Origin: Streptomyces mutabilis
GTDB taxonomy: Bacteria > Actinomycetota > Actinomycetes > Streptomycetales > Streptomycetaceae
Assembly: GCF_014649815.1 (NCBI RefSeq)
Contig: NZ_BMTT01000008.1
Coordinates: 186,001-250,000, forward strand
Length of the DNA stretch: 64,000 bases
Direction: 5' to 3'
The stretch's first letter is position 1, and every line of letters begins with the position of its first letter. The translations under genes and the position numbers were made by a program. The notes under the pieces are model-generated. The model did no database searches. It was not told the origin of the DNA and was given only the letters and a program-made list of their open reading frames with translations. Positions 1 to 8,325 of this stretch are shown one piece after another.

Positions 1-257
1 GGGATGACCTCGACGCGGTCGCCGGTCTTCACGAACGTGACCCGGCCGTCGCCGACGGCGAAGGTCATGCGCCGGTTCACCCGGTACGTGCCGCCCTGGA
101 TGTCGACCCACGGAAGCGTGCGCAGCAGCCAGCGGGAGCTGATCTCCTGCATCTGAGGAACGGACTTGGTCGTGGTGGCCAGGTTCCGCGCGGCCGCCGT
201 GCCGAGGCTCTGCTGCGGCCTGGTCTGCTCGGTGCGGACCTCTTCGCCTACCGACAT
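1..257 (-). CDS. Family 2B encapsulin shell protein, N-terminal part (gene runs off left edge)
   Basis: Only the first 85 codons are inside the window, starting at an ATG preceded by GGGAGGG about nine bases upstream. The protein opens [16 protein letters not shown], then a stretch with [21 protein letters not shown] and [10 protein letters not shown] recognise this as the N-terminal arm and start of the E-loop region of the Streptomyces family 2B encapsulins, HK97-fold proteins that self-assemble into nanocompartments and usually carry an inserted cyclic-nucleotide-binding domain; these were long annotated as Crp/Fnr-type nucleotide-binding proteins. The cNMP domain and any cargo gene (terpene cyclase or prenyltransferase in known cases) would lie outside the window, so neither can be confirmed. 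Divergent from the amidase gene. The identification rests on remembered similarity of the N-terminus. Confidence 0.72.
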   Translation of the reverse strand, partial: MSVGEEVRTEQTRPQQSLGTAAARNLATTTKSVPQMQEISSRWLLRTLPWVDIQGGTYRVNRRMTFAVGDGRVTFVKTGDRVEVI

Positions 258-584
258 AAGGAATTGCCCTCCCGGTCATGCCGGACGGCTGCGCCCGGCA
301 TCGATGTACGTGGGCCACCCTCCCTCACGGAGCGTGCCGGTGCTATTACCCGAAAGAGCGGGAATGGATCACCGGTCGCCCGGGCAGACAGGGGGACTCG
401 TTCCGGCGTCTCGGCGGCTTGTCGGGCGCGCCCCGGCGTCGGCCGGGGTTGTCGGCCGGAACGGGATTGTCCGAAACGACTCGCACACGGCCCGAACAAG
501 TCATAGGTAGCACTCCGTTTCGGTACAAGCACCGTACGAGGCGGTCGCGCCGGGCGGTCGTCACGCAGCGTGAAGGAGTCGGCC
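258..584. other. Divergent intergenic region between encapsulin and amidase genes
   Basis: 327 bases without a supportable gene. It must hold both divergent promoters. A short hairpin CCCGAAAGAGCGGG lies at about 348-361, and the encapsulin ribosome binding site is at 266-272 (minus strand). Frames that cross this region have no credible start or codon bias. No clear operator palindrome was seen. Confidence 0.5.
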
Positions 585-1175
585 GTGGCCTCACCCATGT
601 CCGCGAGCAGTTTCCTCAAGGCACTGAAGGCGGAGGGCCTCGCCGTCGTCCAGGTCGGCGACTGGCGGGACCACAACCGCAACCACAAGGGCCCCTGGGG
701 GCCCGTGCACGGCGTGATGATCCACCACACCGTCACCAAGGGCAGCGCGCGGACCGTGGAGGTCTGCCGCAAGGGCTACGACGGGCTGCCCGGGCCGCTG
801 TGCCACGGAGTCATCACCAAGGACGGCAAGGTCCACCTGGTCGGGTACGGCCGGGCCAACCACGCCGGGCTGGGCGACGACGACGTGCTGCGCGCGGTGA
901 TCGCGGAGAAGGCGCTGCCCAGGGACAACGAGGCGAACACCGACGGCAACCGGCATTTCTACGGTTTCGAGTGCGAGAACTTGGGCGACGGCGAGGACCC
1001 CTGGCCGGCCGCGCAGTTGGAGGCGATCGAGCGGGCCGCGGCCGCGGTCTGCCGGCATCACGGCTGGAACGAGCGATCCGTCATCGGCCACCTGGAATGG
1101 CAGCCCGGGAAGGTGGACCCGCGGGGGTTCACGATGGCGTCGATGCGGGCGCGGATCCGCGACCGGCTGAAGTGA
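585..1175 (+). CDS. N-acetylmuramoyl-L-alanine amidase (PGRP / amidase_2 domain)
   Basis: A 196-residue protein of the peptidoglycan-recognition fold that cleaves the MurNAc-L-Ala bond. The zinc-site pattern is visible: GVMIHHT (first His) near residue 45, HGVITKDGKVHLVGYGRANHAG in the middle and the late GHLEWQPGKVDP segment, where the usual H-x-D/C ligand region ends the domain. There is no clear signal peptide, as in many Streptomyces PGRP proteins of this size, so location is uncertain (cytoplasm, or release by lysis or a non-classical route). The GTG at 585 is chosen because AAGGAG sits six bases upstream; a GTG at 570 would place that site inside the gene. Alone in its transcription unit; a desulfhydrase gene follows after 37 bases in the same direction. 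Confidence 0.85.
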   Translation: MASPMSASSFLKALKAEGLAVVQVGDWRDHNRNHKGPWGPVHGVMIHHTVTKGSARTVEVCRKGYDGLPGPLCHGVITKDGKVHLVGYGRANHAGLGDDDVLRAVIAEKALPRDNEANTDGNRHFYGFECENLGDGEDPWPAAQLEAIERAAAAVCRHHGWNERSVIGHLEWQPGKVDPRGFTMASMRARIRDRLK

Positions 1176-1212
1176 CGGGTGCGCCGGTCGCGGGCGGCGG
1201 GACAATGGCGGG

Positions 1213-2121
1213 GTGACCGGAACCGACACCTCCGACCTCGCCGCCCTGCGCCCCCGCCTGCCCTCTCCGCTGCACGAGGTCGCCGACGAGCGGTTCGAAC
1301 GGCGTGGGGTGCGGCTGCTGCTGAAGCGCGACGACCTGATCCATCCGGAGCTGGTCGGCAACAAATGGCGCAAACTCGCGCCGAATCTCGCCACGGCGGC
1401 CGGTCGTACGGTCGTCACGTTCGGCGGCGCGTACTCCAACCATCTGCGTGCCACGGCCGCCGCCGGCCGACTGCTGGGACTGCCCACGGTGGGCGTGGTG
1501 CGCGGTCATGAACTGGCCGACCGGCCGCTGAATCCCTCGCTGGCCCGGTGCGTGGCCGACGGCATGCGACTGCACTTCGTCGACCGCTCGACGTACCGCC
1601 GCAAGACGGAACCGGACGTACTGGCGGCGCTCCTGCGCGCGGTCGACGCCGAGGACGGGGTCGTCGTGCCCGAGGGCGGCAGCAACCCGGCGGCCGTGCG
1701 CGGCTGCCGGGCGCTCGGCGAGGAACTGGGCGGGCACGCCGACGTGGTCGCCCTCGCCTGCGGCACCGGCGGCACGCTCGCGGGGCTGGCCGCCGGTCTC
1801 CCCAGGGGACTGCGGGCGCTGGGCATACCCGTGCTCAAGGGCGGTTTCCTGGCCGACGACATACGGTGGCTCCAGGACCGCGCGTTCGGCGGACCGCGCG
1901 GCGAGTGGAGCCTCGACGACCGCTTCCACGGCGGCGGCTACGCCCGCACCGGTTCCGGGCTCGACTCCTTCGCCGAGGACTTCGAACGCCGTCACGGCCT
2001 CCCCGTGGAGCGCGTCTACGTCGCCAAGATGCTCCACGCCCTGGTCACCCTGGCCCAGGAGGGTGCCTTCCCACGCGGGGCGACCGTGGCCGCGGTCGTC
2101 ACCGGCCGCCCCTTCTCCTGA
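1213..2121 (+). CDS. PLP-dependent ACC deaminase / D-cysteine desulfhydrase family protein
   Basis: A 302-residue fold-type II pyridoxal-phosphate enzyme. The Schiff-base lysine is in ELVGNKWRKL (about residue 51), followed by FGGAYSNHLRA, where the Ser/Asn/His loop contacts the substrate carboxylate, and the phosphate-binding glycine loop ACGTGGTLAG. This arrangement fits the 1-aminocyclopropane-1-carboxylate deaminase / D-cysteine desulfhydrase group; the sequence alone cannot say whether it deaminates ACC, desulfurates D-cysteine, or acts on another D-amino acid. Starts with GTG at 1213 just after the amidase gene, so co-transcription is possible. Convergent with the antiporter gene; 89 bases separate the stops. 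Confidence 0.82.
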   Translation: MTGTDTSDLAALRPRLPSPLHEVADERFERRGVRLLLKRDDLIHPELVGNKWRKLAPNLATAAGRTVVTFGGAYSNHLRATAAAGRLLGLPTVGVVRGHELADRPLNPSLARCVADGMRLHFVDRSTYRRKTEPDVLAALLRAVDAEDGVVVPEGGSNPAAVRGCRALGEELGGHADVVALACGTGGTLAGLAAGLPRGLRALGIPVLKGGFLADDIRWLQDRAFGGPRGEWSLDDRFHGGGYARTGSGLDSFAEDFERRHGLPVERVYVAKMLHALVTLAQEGAFPRGATVAAVVTGRPFS

Positions 2122-2210
2122 CCCGGACCGCCCTGCCGGCCCGGCCCCCGCCCGTTCTCAGCGGGACGCCGCTCCTGTCCTTCGGCTCGTTGCGGGACGC
2201 CCGGCACGCC

Positions 2211-3803
2211 CTACGTCGTCTCCCGGTACGCCGCCGCCTCCTCCAGGTCCAGCCGGCGCAGCAGGGTCCGCAACATCTCGTCGTCGATGTAGCGGCCGTC
2301 CCGGAGCCGGACGAAGACCTCGCGCTCGGCTCCGATCATCTCTCGGGACAGCCGCCGGTAGGTGTCGTCGACGGACTCGCCGGTGACCGGGTTGACCTGG
2401 CCGAGCCGTTCCCAGACGGCGTTGCGGCGGCGTTCCAGGACCGTGCGGAGACGGTCGGCGAGGGGGGTCGGCAGGGCGTTGCGCTCGTCGGCGAGGAGGT
2501 CGTCCAGACGCTGCTCGGCGGCGCGGGACGCCTGCGCCTGGGCGTTGGCCTCCGCGAGCGTCTCGACCTGTACGTCGTGGGCGGGGAACTTCAGCAGGCG
2601 GATCAGCGGCGGCAGGGTGACGCCCTGGACGACCAGCGTGCCGATGACCGTGGTGAAGGTGAGGAACAGGATGAGGTTGCGCTCGGGGAAGGGCTCGCCG
2701 CCGTGCACGGTGAGCGGGATGGAGAAGGCGATGGCCAGTGAGACCACGCCCCGCATTCCGGCCCAACTGATCACGAACGGCCCTCTCCAGGAGAGTTCCC
2801 CCTCTCCCGCGCGCACGCGTGCCGACAGGCGCGGCAGGTAGGTCGCCGGGAACACCCATACGAAGCGGGCGACGGCGACCACCAGGAAGACGGCGACCGC
2901 GTACCAGGCGGCGTCGATGGCCTCGTAGTCCCCGAGACCCTCGAGGACCACGGGCAACTGGAGCCCGATGAGGGCGAACACCGAGGACTCCAGTACGAAC
3001 GCGACCATCTTCCACACCGCGTCCTCCTGGAGGCGGGTGGCGAAATCGACCTCCCACGCGCGGTGGCCCAGACAGAGCGCGACGACCACCACCGCGAGCA
3101 CCCCGGACGCGTGTACCTGCTCGGCGACCGCGTAGGCGGCGAACGGGATCAGCAGGGAGAGCGTGTTCTGGAGAAGAGCCTCCTTCACGTGCGTGCGCAG
3201 CCAGTGGAGCGGCACCATCAGCACCAGCCCGACGCCGACGCCACCGACCGCCGCGATCAGGAACTCGACGACCCCGCCGGCCCAGGTGGCGCCCTCGCCG
3301 ACCGCCGCCGCGAGCGCCACCCGGAAGGCGGTGATCGCGGTGGCGTCGTTCACCAGGGACTCGCCCTGGAGGATCGTGGTGATCCGGTTCGGCAGTCCCA
3401 CGCGGCGGGCCACCGCCGTGGCGGCGACGGCGTCGGGCGGCGCCACCACCGCGCCGAGCACCAGGGCCGCGGTGAGGGGCAGCCCCGGCACGATCAGGTA
3501 CACGGCGGCGCCGACGACGAAGGTCGCGAAGAGCACGTAGCCGACGGACAGCAGCGCCACGGGGCGCAGTTGCGCCCGCAGGTCGAGGTAGGAGCTGCCG
3601 GTGGCCGCGGTGTGCAGCAGCGGGGGCAGCAGCAGCGGCAGGACGATGTGCGGGTCGAGGGTGTAGTCGGGCACGCCGGGCACATAGCTCACCGCCAGGC
3701 CCACCGCCACCAGCAGCAGCGGTGCCGGCACCGGCAGCCGCCGGCCCGCCGCGGCGATCGCGGCGCTTCCCGCCACCAGCAACAGCAGTGGCATCACGTC
3801 CAT
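2211..3803 (-). CDS. Na+/H+ antiporter (CPA1 / NhaP-like)
   Basis: A 530-residue integral membrane protein with about twelve hydrophobic segments over residues 1-385 and a hydrophilic C-terminal tail of about 145 residues. The CPA1 ion-binding motif is visible as VVAPPDAVAATAV and GESLVNDATAI, where the paired acidic residues carry Na+/H+ exchange. SWAGMRGVVSLAIAF is the conserved late transmembrane motif. The start is set at ATG 3803 (MDVMPLLLLVAG), where the first membrane helix begins; a frame reaching to 3953 would add a 50-residue polar leader running into the opposite gene. Divergent from a small UBP-type zinc-finger gene, with a 61-base shared promoter region. Likely role: pH and sodium homeostasis. 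Confidence 0.88.
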   Translation of the reverse strand: MDVMPLLLLVAGSAAIAAAGRRLPVPAPLLLVAVGLAVSYVPGVPDYTLDPHIVLPLLLPPLLHTAATGSSYLDLRAQLRPVALLSVGYVLFATFVVGAAVYLIVPGLPLTAALVLGAVVAPPDAVAATAVARRVGLPNRITTILQGESLVNDATAITAFRVALAAAVGEGATWAGGVVEFLIAAVGGVGVGLVLMVPLHWLRTHVKEALLQNTLSLLIPFAAYAVAEQVHASGVLAVVVVALCLGHRAWEVDFATRLQEDAVWKMVAFVLESSVFALIGLQLPVVLEGLGDYEAIDAAWYAVAVFLVVAVARFVWVFPATYLPRLSARVRAGEGELSWRGPFVISWAGMRGVVSLAIAFSIPLTVHGGEPFPERNLILFLTFTTVIGTLVVQGVTLPPLIRLLKFPAHDVQVETLAEANAQAQASRAAEQRLDDLLADERNALPTPLADRLRTVLERRRNAVWERLGQVNPVTGESVDDTYRRLSREMIGAEREVFVRLRDGRYIDDEMLRTLLRRLDLEEAAAYRETT

Positions 3804-3864
3804 CGTCCTCGCCCGCCCTCGATTTCCGCGCGGTGATCCGCACACCCGTCGTAACCTGGCAATC

Positions 3865-4125
3865 ATGAAACAGTGCACGCACGCCGACGCGCTGCCGCAC
3901 CCGGAACCGGAGCCGCGCAGCGAGACCTGCCCGGAGTGTCTGGCCGAAGGCACGGACCCGGTGCAGCTGAGGCTGTGCCTCGTGTGCGGTCACGTCGGCT
4001 GCTGCGACTCCTCGCCGAGGCAGCACGCGACGGCGCACCACAAGGAGACCGGCCACCCGGTGATGCGTACCTTCGAGCCCGGCGAGAACTGGCGCTGGTG
4101 TTTCGTGGATCACGTACTCGTGTGA
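3865..4125 (+). CDS. Small UBP-type zinc finger protein
   Basis: An 86-residue soluble protein consisting almost only of a ZnF-UBP domain: C4-H6 near the N-terminus, then CPEC (residues 23-26), CLVCGHVGCC, and later HATAHHKETGHPV, giving the full set of Cys and His ligands of the eukaryotic ubiquitin-specific-protease zinc finger. In eukaryotes the fold binds the ubiquitin C-terminus; bacteria such as Streptomyces lack ubiquitin, so the ligand here is unknown (a C-terminal peptide tail is possible). It is divergent from the Na+/H+ antiporter. No ribosome binding site is obvious before ATG 3865, so translation could be leaderless. Domain call is firm; function is not known. Confidence 0.85.
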   Translation: MKQCTHADALPHPEPEPRSETCPECLAEGTDPVQLRLCLVCGHVGCCDSSPRQHATAHHKETGHPVMRTFEPGENWRWCFVDHVLV

Positions 4126-4374
4126 CCTCGGTCCGGGACGGTTCGACCGTCTGAGGCCTGGGTACGTCAACCCGGCGCGCGCTCTTCCGATTTGAGCCCG
4201 CCGAACCCCTAGCCACTGTGCGTGTTCAGGTGTTTACTATGAGTGACAGCAAGGGGTTGGGGTCTCGGGGACAGGAAAGTTCGGAGCGCGATAACGTCAC
4301 CGCTGAACCACGTATCGCGTTACCCCGAGGGCGAGCCTCGGCCCTGTAACGCTTGTACCACCTTGGAGGTGAGG

Positions 4375-4788
4375 GTGTCCCAGAACGCAGGCGAGCCCGC
4401 GACCCAGGACTTCGTCGAGGTCCGGCTGCCGGCCGCGGGTGCCTACCTGTCGGTGCTGCGTACGGCCACGGCCGGTCTCGCGGCCCGTTTGGACTTCACC
4501 CTCGACGAGATCGAGGACCTGCGCATCGCAGTCGACGAGGCCTGCGCGATCCTGCTTCAGCAGGCTGTGCCCGGCTCGGTGCTCAGTTGTGTCTTCCGCC
4601 TCGTCGACGACTCGCTCGAGGTCACCGTCTCGGCGCCGACCACGGACGGCCACGCCCCCTCGCGGGACACCTTCGCCTGGACCGTGCTGTCCGCCCTCGC
4701 GGGCAAGGTCTCCTCCGCCGTGGACGAGGACAACACCGTTTCGATCAGCCTCTACAAACAGCGCGGCGCGGGTCCCGGGCCGGCGTGA
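4375..4788 (+). CDS. prsH: Anti-sigma factor PrsH/UshX (SpoIIAB/RsbW-like kinase fold) for SigH
   Basis: A 137-residue HATPase-like protein that binds and inhibits the stress/development sigma factor encoded next to it. The N-box region DLRIAVDEACAILL (about residues 46-59) is recognisable, and the rest follows the RsbW fold. GTG 4375 is preferred because GGAGG is five bases upstream; a longer frame from 4243 would be translated through the leader. The stop overlaps or nearly abuts the sigH start, indicating translational coupling. In S. coelicolor this protein (also UshX, RshA) inhibits SigH and is released in response to osmotic stress through an anti-anti-sigma network. The leader upstream (4126-4374) has a TACTAT -10-like element at 4235-4240. 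Confidence 0.88.
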   Translation: MSQNAGEPATQDFVEVRLPAAGAYLSVLRTATAGLAARLDFTLDEIEDLRIAVDEACAILLQQAVPGSVLSCVFRLVDDSLEVTVSAPTTDGHAPSRDTFAWTVLSALAGKVSSAVDEDNTVSISLYKQRGAGPGPA

Positions 4789-4805
4789 GGAACGGGGAGG
4801 GGCCG

Positions 4806-5870
4806 GTGCGGGACGAAGAGCGCGGCACACGGGAGCGGCCGGCCGAGGGCACACGTGCCGAGAACGAGATCCGACGCATGACGGACGGTATCGACGGCAT
4901 CCCCGAGCAGGCCCGGCCGCATCCTCAGGACGAGGCCTCGCCCGAGGCCGTCGTCCCGGGCGACGGGCAGCGGACCGGGGACACCCCCGTCCGGCCCGTC
5001 CGAGCGGAGGCGAAGGCTCGGGGAAGGGCGACGGGCGGGACGATGAGCGAGCACGAGCGACATTCCGAGGACGGCGCGCCGGGTGCACGGGGCACGCAGG
5101 GCACGCGCCACGACCCGCAGGACCGCAGCGGGGCGCGCCTGATGTTCGCCGAGTTGCGCACCCTGGAGAAGGACAGTCCAGAGTACGCGGAGCTGCGCAA
5201 CCGGCTCGTCCGCATGCACCTCCCGCTCGTCGAGCACCTCGCGCGCCGCTTCCGCAACCGCGGCGAGCCCCTGGACGACCTCACCCAGGTCGCCACCATC
5301 GGACTGATCAAGTCGGTCGACCGCTTCGACCCGGACCGCGGGGTGGAGTTCTCCACGTACGCGACCCCGACGGTCGTCGGCGAGATCAAACGGCACTTCC
5401 GGGACAAGGGCTGGGCGGTACGGGTGCCGCGCCGGCTGCAGGAGCTGCGGCTGGCGCTGACGACGGCCACCGCGGAGCTCTCGCAGCTGCACGGCCGCTC
5501 CCCCACCGTCCACGAACTCGCCGAGAAGCTGTCGATCTCGGAGGAGGAGGTCCTGGAGGGCCTGGAGTCCGCCAACGCGTACTCCACGCTGTCCCTGGAC
5601 GTCCCGGACACCGACGACGAGTCCCCGGCGGTCGCGGACACCCTCGGGGCCGAGGACGAGGCCCTGGAGGGCGTCGAGTACCGCGAGTCCCTCAAGCCGC
5701 TGCTGGAGGATCTGCCGCCGCGGGAGAAGCGGATCCTCCTGCTGCGCTTCTTCGGCAACATGACCCAGTCGCAGATCGCGCAGGAGGTCGGCATCTCCCA
5801 GATGCACGTGTCGCGGCTGCTGGCGCGAACGCTGGCGCAGCTGCGGGAGAAGCTGCTGGTCGAGGAGTAG
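4806..5870 (+). CDS. sigH: RNA polymerase sigma factor SigH (SigB/SigF family)
   Basis: Alternative sigma factor for osmotic/heat stress and septation. Residues from about 110 onward hold the sigma regions: NRLVRMHLPLVEHLARRF (2.1), DDLTQVATIGLIKSVDRFD (2.2-2.3), EFSTYATPTVVGEIKRHFRD (2.4), a region 3 segment and the region 4 helix-turn-helix SQIAQEVGISQMHVSRLL. The first 100 or so residues are an acidic, low-complexity extension. Starts are ambiguous: GTG 4785 overlaps the prsH stop (GTGA), GTG 4806 has GGGGAGG upstream, ATG 4879 and ATG 5043 follow. S. coelicolor SigH is known to occur as several size forms, which these nested starts could explain. No -24 or other unusual promoter is seen inside the gene. 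Confidence 0.88.
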   Translation: MRDEERGTRERPAEGTRAENEIRRMTDGIDGIPEQARPHPQDEASPEAVVPGDGQRTGDTPVRPVRAEAKARGRATGGTMSEHERHSEDGAPGARGTQGTRHDPQDRSGARLMFAELRTLEKDSPEYAELRNRLVRMHLPLVEHLARRFRNRGEPLDDLTQVATIGLIKSVDRFDPDRGVEFSTYATPTVVGEIKRHFRDKGWAVRVPRRLQELRLALTTATAELSQLHGRSPTVHELAEKLSISEEEVLEGLESANAYSTLSLDVPDTDDESPAVADTLGAEDEALEGVEYRESLKPLLEDLPPREKRILLLRFFGNMTQSQIAQEVGISQMHVSRLLARTLAQLREKLLVEE

Positions 5871-5943
5871 CCGCGGCGCCGGGGGGCCGCCCGGGCGGTG
5901 CTCGCGCCCACGTCCGTGCCGACGGTCGGTCGCCGGGCGGCGG

Positions 5944-6390
5944 CTACTTCTGCGCGTTGCCCGGTCCCCGGATGCCGAGGGCCCGGGTGGTCGCCGGGTT
6001 CACCAGCAGCACCAGCGCCGTGACCGCCACGACGGCGAGGACGATGCCCGCCGGAATGGCGACGCTGTCGGCGTTCAGCATGTTGTAGGCCACGGGCAGC
6101 GCCATGATCTGCGTGATGATGGCGGGTCCCCGGCTCCAGCCCCGCCGCGCGAGCAGACCACGGGCGGCGAGCAGCGGCAGCAGGGCGAGGACGATCAGGG
6201 TGACACCGCCGGTGACGGCGGAGGTCCGGTCGTCGGGGTGGCCCGTGAGACCGCCCACGAGCATCCAGGCTCCGCCGACGACGAGCGCCAGCCCCTCCAG
6301 TGCGGCCAGGGCGGCCGCGGCGGTCAGCCGCCCGGGGCGGGGGCCCGCCTCTGCGACGGCTTCGGGGGTGGGGTTTCGCTCACTGCTCAC
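5944..6390 (-). CDS. Small integral membrane protein, function unknown
   Basis: A 148-residue protein with four hydrophobic segments: LTAAAALAALEGLALVVGGA, VTGGVTLIVLALLPLLAA, the stretch around AIITQIMALPVAYNML, and AIPAGIVLAVVAVTALVLL, ending in a short polar tail. GTG 6390 is chosen because the coding pattern begins there; a frame reading through to 7149 has no membrane pattern before this point and overlaps the lipid kinase gene. I recognise it only as a conserved actinobacterial membrane protein. It lies between sigH (convergent, 73 bases) and the lipid kinase gene (divergent). Confidence 0.75.
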   Translation of the reverse strand: MSSERNPTPEAVAEAGPRPGRLTAAAALAALEGLALVVGGAWMLVGGLTGHPDDRTSAVTGGVTLIVLALLPLLAARGLLARRGWSRGPAIITQIMALPVAYNMLNADSVAIPAGIVLAVVAVTALVLLVNPATTRALGIRGPGNAQK

Positions 6391-6570
6391 CCCAGCAGGG
6401 TAGCCCTCGGCACACTGGCGCCCGTGGGCGCGTCCCGCGCCCGACCCGCTGGCGCATCCCGCCGCCGCACTACCGGCGGGCGCGCCCGGCCCGGCCACGC
6501 GCGCCCGCGGCCCGCGGCGATCTCCCCCTCGGTCTGGGCCGGGTACCGCCCAGTAGGTACCCTGCACAGC

Positions 6571-7539
6571 ATGCGTGCACTTCTCGTGGTCAATCCGGCG
6601 GCAACCACCACGAGCGCGCGCACGCGCGACGTGCTGATCCACGCGCTCGCCAGCGAGATGAAGCTGGAGGCGGTCACCACCGAGTACCGCGGCCACGCCC
6701 GGGACCTCGGTCGGCAGGCCGCGCAGAGCGACGACGTCGAGCTGGTGGTGGCCCTCGGCGGCGACGGCACGGTGAACGAGGTCGTCAACGGCCTGCTGCA
6801 CGCCGGCCCCGACCCGGAGCACCTGCCCGGCCTTGCCGTGGTCCCCGGTGGTTCCACCAACGTCTTCGCCCGCGCCCTCGGCCTGCCCAACCACGCGGTG
6901 GAGGCCACCGGCGCCCTGCTGGACGCACTGCGCAACGGCAGTGAGCGGACCGTCGGACTCGGCCTGGCCTCGGGTACACCGGGCACGGAGGACGAGGCGG
7001 TGCCGTCCCGCTGGTTCACCTTCAACGCCGGGTTGGGTTTCGACGCGGGCGTGGTCGGCCGCGTCGAGCAGCACCGCGAACGCGGCAAGAGGTCGACACA
7101 CGCCCTCTACGTCCGCCAGGTGATGCGCGCGCTCGTCGGCGAACCGCACCGACGCAACGGGACGATCACGCTGGAGCGGACCGGCGAGGACCCGATCACC
7201 GACCTGGTGCTGTCCATAGTCTCGAACACATGCCCCTGGACGTTCCTCGGCAATCGCCCGATCTACGCGTCACCCGAGGCCTCGTTCGACACCGCGCTCG
7301 ACGTCTTCGGCCTCAGCCGCCTGTCGGCGGCCGCGGTTGCCCGGTATGGCACCCAGTTGCTCACTTCGTCCCCCGAGCGCGGACCCCGAGGTCGGCACGC
7401 CGTCTCCCTGCACGACTTGACCGACTTCACCTTGCAATCGAAGGTGCCGCTGCCCCTTCAGATGGACGGTGACCACCTGGGGCTGCGAACAAGCGTGACG
7501 TTCACAGGCGTACGCCGTGCACTGCGTGTGATTGTGTGA
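6571..7539 (+). CDS. Diacylglycerol/lipid kinase family protein (DagK catalytic domain)
   Basis: A 322-residue soluble or membrane-associated kinase of the DAGK/YegS/sphingosine-kinase fold. The nucleotide motif VVALGGDGTVNEVVNGLL is at about residues 61-79, followed by GLAVVPGGSTNVFARALG, the second glycine-rich loop. The C-terminal domain includes NAGLGFDAGVV and LQMDGDHLG, as in this family. It probably phosphorylates diacylglycerol or a related lipid alcohol using ATP. The ATG at 6571 directly follows GTACCCTGCACAGC and has no convincing ribosome binding site, so a leaderless transcript is possible. Precedes wblE by 318 bases. Confidence 0.85.
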   Translation: MRALLVVNPAATTTSARTRDVLIHALASEMKLEAVTTEYRGHARDLGRQAAQSDDVELVVALGGDGTVNEVVNGLLHAGPDPEHLPGLAVVPGGSTNVFARALGLPNHAVEATGALLDALRNGSERTVGLGLASGTPGTEDEAVPSRWFTFNAGLGFDAGVVGRVEQHRERGKRSTHALYVRQVMRALVGEPHRRNGTITLERTGEDPITDLVLSIVSNTCPWTFLGNRPIYASPEASFDTALDVFGLSRLSAAAVARYGTQLLTSSPERGPRGRHAVSLHDLTDFTLQSKVPLPLQMDGDHLGLRTSVTFTGVRRALRVIV

Positions 7540-7857
7540 GCAGAAGGGGCGAAAGTCCTTTCACTCGAACGTTTAGACCAGGATCCACCCCCAGGAAGTA
7601 CGGCTGTGACCTAGTCGACACCGATGAATCAAAAAAAACTTTCCGGAAGGGGTTGTATCCGCCGCCGAGGTTTGCGAGTCTCTTCTTGGCGATCGGGACG
7701 GCCCGCAACACCGGCCTCCACAGATCACCGGAACCCCTCTTCAATCACAGGACCACGCCGGGCAACCTGGCGGTAGGCCCTTCCCTTGTTGAGGGATTCG
7801 TGAAAGCGTTCACATTCACAAGCATCCTGCATGTAATACCAAGGAGAGGTAGCAGCC
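7540..7857 (+). promoter_or_regulatory. Leader/promoter region of wblE
   Basis: 318 bases without a gene and with unusually low GC for this chromosome, including an A-run at 7629-7636. A possible promoter just before the gene is TTCACA (809-814 of this kb) and TGTAAT (832-837) with 17-base spacing, but this would leave almost no leader before the AAGGAGA ribosome binding site at 7841-7847, so a start further upstream is equally likely. A poor dre-like TTTAGACCAGG occurs at about 7571-7581. No terminator with a T-tail for the upstream kinase gene was found. Confidence 0.45.
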
Positions 7858-8115
7858 ATGGACTGGCGTCACCGCGCCGTTTGCCGCGAGGAAGACCCCG
7901 AGCTCTTCTTCCCCATCGGCAACACCGGTCCCGCGCTGCTGCAGATCGAGGAAGCCAAGGCCGTCTGCCGTCGCTGCCCCGTCATGGAGCAGTGCCTGCA
8001 GTGGGCGCTCGAGTCCGGTCAGGACTCCGGCGTCTGGGGTGGTCTCAGCGAGGACGAGCGCCGCGCGATGAAGCGCCGTGCCGCCCGCAACCGGGCTCGT
8101 CAGGCCTCCGCCTGA
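7858..8115 (+). CDS. wblE: WhiB-like iron-sulfur protein WblE
   Basis: An 85-residue Wbl protein. The four [4Fe-4S] ligands are Cys9, Cys37, Cys40 and Cys46 (C-x27-C-x2-C-x5-C), followed by the G-V-W-G-G beta-turn motif and a basic tail KRRAARNRARQ that resembles the DNA- or partner-contacting tail of the family. Wbl proteins act as redox-sensitive transcription factors, often through the vegetative sigma factor. This short, tail-poor type is WblE (WhiB1-like in mycobacteria), which is widely conserved and often essential or nearly so. ATG 7858 has AAGGAGA eleven bases upstream. Followed by a strong terminator at 8238-8268. Confidence 0.93.
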   Translation: MDWRHRAVCREEDPELFFPIGNTGPALLQIEEAKAVCRRCPVMEQCLQWALESGQDSGVWGGLSEDERRAMKRRAARNRARQASA

Positions 8116-8237
8116 CCAGCCACCCCTGCTGACAGCCTGAGCTTGGCGGCGTGTACAGCGCGTACACAACCCCCGCTCCCGAGCCGCAGCGCGCAGTACC
8201 CCCGATGCGCATCGGACGATGGATCGCACGAGCACTG

Positions 8238-8268
8238 GCCCCGGACCTTCACCGGTCCGGGGCTTTTT
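8238..8268 (+). terminator. Intrinsic terminator downstream of wblE
   Basis: GCCCCGGACC (8238-8247) pairs perfectly with GGTCCGGGGC (8254-8263) over a six-base loop, followed by five T residues. This is one of the few canonical T-tailed terminators in the window. Confidence 0.9.
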
Positions 8269-8325
8269 GCTGTCCATGCCTGTGAAGGTCCGGTTGCGGC
8301 GGGAACCGGTGAGGGCCTGGTCTGT

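Noticed and set aside
166-510. Plus-strand frames across the encapsulin-amidase gap
   Set aside because: Low-complexity Arg/Pro/Ser composition, no ribosome binding site and overlap with the antisense of the encapsulin gene.
4126-4374. BldD-type box and a SigH autoregulatory promoter in the prsH leader
   Set aside because: AGTGAC and GTCACC occur but are too far apart and short for a confident site. Only a TACTAT -10-like element can be named.
7571-7586. A dre-like sequence (TTTAGACCAGG) upstream of wblE
   Set aside because: Only the right half-site matches; about nine of the 12 central consensus positions. It is much weaker than the other sites and was not called.
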